Assembly (NCBI GenBank): GCA_003487955.1
Contig: DNNJ01000090.1
Coordinates: 1 to 6,362, forward strand
Source: Clostridiales bacterium
GTDB taxonomy: Bacteria; Bacillota; Clostridia; Tissierellales; Sedimentibacteraceae
DNA: 6,362 nucleotides
Direction: 5' to 3'
The translations under genes and the position numbers were made by a program. Below, piece by piece: positions 5,925-6,362 of this stretch (position 1 is its first letter; every line of letters begins with the position of its first letter). Under the pieces are notes generated by a model, which saw only the letters and a list, made by a program, of their open reading frames with translations, was not told the DNA's origin and made no database searches.

Positions 5925-6258
5925 ATGTCCAATGAACAAACTAAATACGACTTTAAGGCTATGGACAGACCATAAAGGCAGCACGTTAAATCGAGGCTTA
6001 CGCAGGTGCAGTTGTCCCAAGAAGTTGGCCTTGCCCCCATACATCATGTCTCTTGAAAACAAAGCCTAGCATCCAAGTTTTCAGGTTTTCATTACGCTAA
6101 TTACACTTTTCAATATATCGGTAGATCAATTTCTTTTCCCTGGCAAAGAAAGGAAAAAGTTCACACGCCGCCAGCTCGACGCAGAGCTTGATGAGTTGAA
6201 CGAAAGGGGATATATTATAATGTAAGCCACATCAAAAGATTTGAAAAGAGCAAAATGG
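5925..6258 (+). pseudogene. Decayed XRE/Cro-CI family HTH regulator
   Basis: Piecing frames together gives a recognisable regulator of about 110 residues. A start at 5925 (MSNEQTKYDFKAM) is followed by TIKAAR (5969-5985), LNRGL (5986-6000), TQVQLSQE (6000-6023) and, from about 6037, a single long frame with YIMSLENKA, HPSFQVF, LFNISVDQFLFP and TRRQLDAELDEL. These are the conserved pieces I recall from XRE-type regulators of clostridial mobile elements. Damage: about four frame changes between 5960 and 6040, an in-frame TAG at 6067-6069 (likely once CAG) and TAA at 6223-6225 (likely once GAA). After the latter the frame still reads ATSKDLKRAK, matching the usual family C terminus. It is divergent from the two-component genes. 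The last third is the most certain part; the exact 5' end is less so. No function is expected unless the short internal peptides matter. Confidence 0.7.
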
Positions 6259-6282
6259 AAGATAATAATCCTCTATAAATAA

Positions 6283-6362
6283 CTTAATTCCTTTGTCCTT
6301 TTCATATCAAAATAGACTTCCCTATTTATTCGGGGCAATAGTGGCAAGCAGGGCAAGGTGGT
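6283..6362. other. Right-edge stretch with nothing recognisable
   Basis: Beyond the decayed regulator I see no start codon with a ribosome binding site, no hairpin terminator and no repeat end. The final 25 bases are noticeably richer in G than the preceding A+T-rich stretch and may belong to a feature lying outside the window. Confidence 0.3.

Noticed and set aside
5880..6062. Minus-strand 60-codon reading frame
   Set aside because: It lies antisense to the decayed XRE regulator, overlaps the two-component promoter region, has no ribosome binding site and shows no family pattern.

Overview
The window suggests a low-to-moderate G+C Gram-positive anaerobe, probably a gut Clostridia member (Lachnospiraceae- or Oscillospiraceae-like). 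The signs are strong GGAGG ribosome binding sites, tight gene coupling, A+T-rich promoters, a DUF1413 protein, and a remnant of an XRE-type regulator of a kind often seen on clostridial integrative elements. The host assignment is inference from style, not from a marker gene.

All intact genes lie on the minus strand, so the locus reads right to left. At 5827-4147 is a two-component system: an OmpR/PhoB-type response regulator overlapping by 8 bases a histidine kinase that has two closely spaced membrane helices and almost no external domain. It has its own extended -10 promoter and ends in a strong hairpin terminator (4103-4132). Just downstream, at 4104-4061, are four tandem 11-bp direct repeats, which look like the binding site of the response regulator. 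They sit about 20 bases upstream of a promoter that lacks a good -35. This promoter drives a four-gene operon (4001-993): a 50-residue single-helix membrane protein, an ABC ATPase, and two ABC-2-type permeases, each with an extracytoplasmic domain of about 100 residues. An intrinsic terminator (870-911) ends the operon.

The working model is that the kinase senses a membrane-active compound or envelope stress, the regulator switches on the operon through the 11-bp repeats, and the transporter removes the compound. The ATPase carries Glu where the Q-loop Gln normally sits, a feature I associate with LanF/BcrA-type self-protection transporters. This makes peptide-antibiotic resistance the leading guess, but no substrate can be read from the sequence.

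The flanks look like accessory DNA. On the left are an unrecognised 69-codon reading frame with two cysteine pairs (600-809), its probable terminator, and a DUF1413 gene (135-410) with its own promoter. On the right, on the plus strand and divergent from the two-component system, lies a decayed XRE-family regulator gene (5925 to about 6258) that can be followed through several frameshifts and two in-frame stops. Nothing recognisable remains in the last 80 bases or in the first 134.
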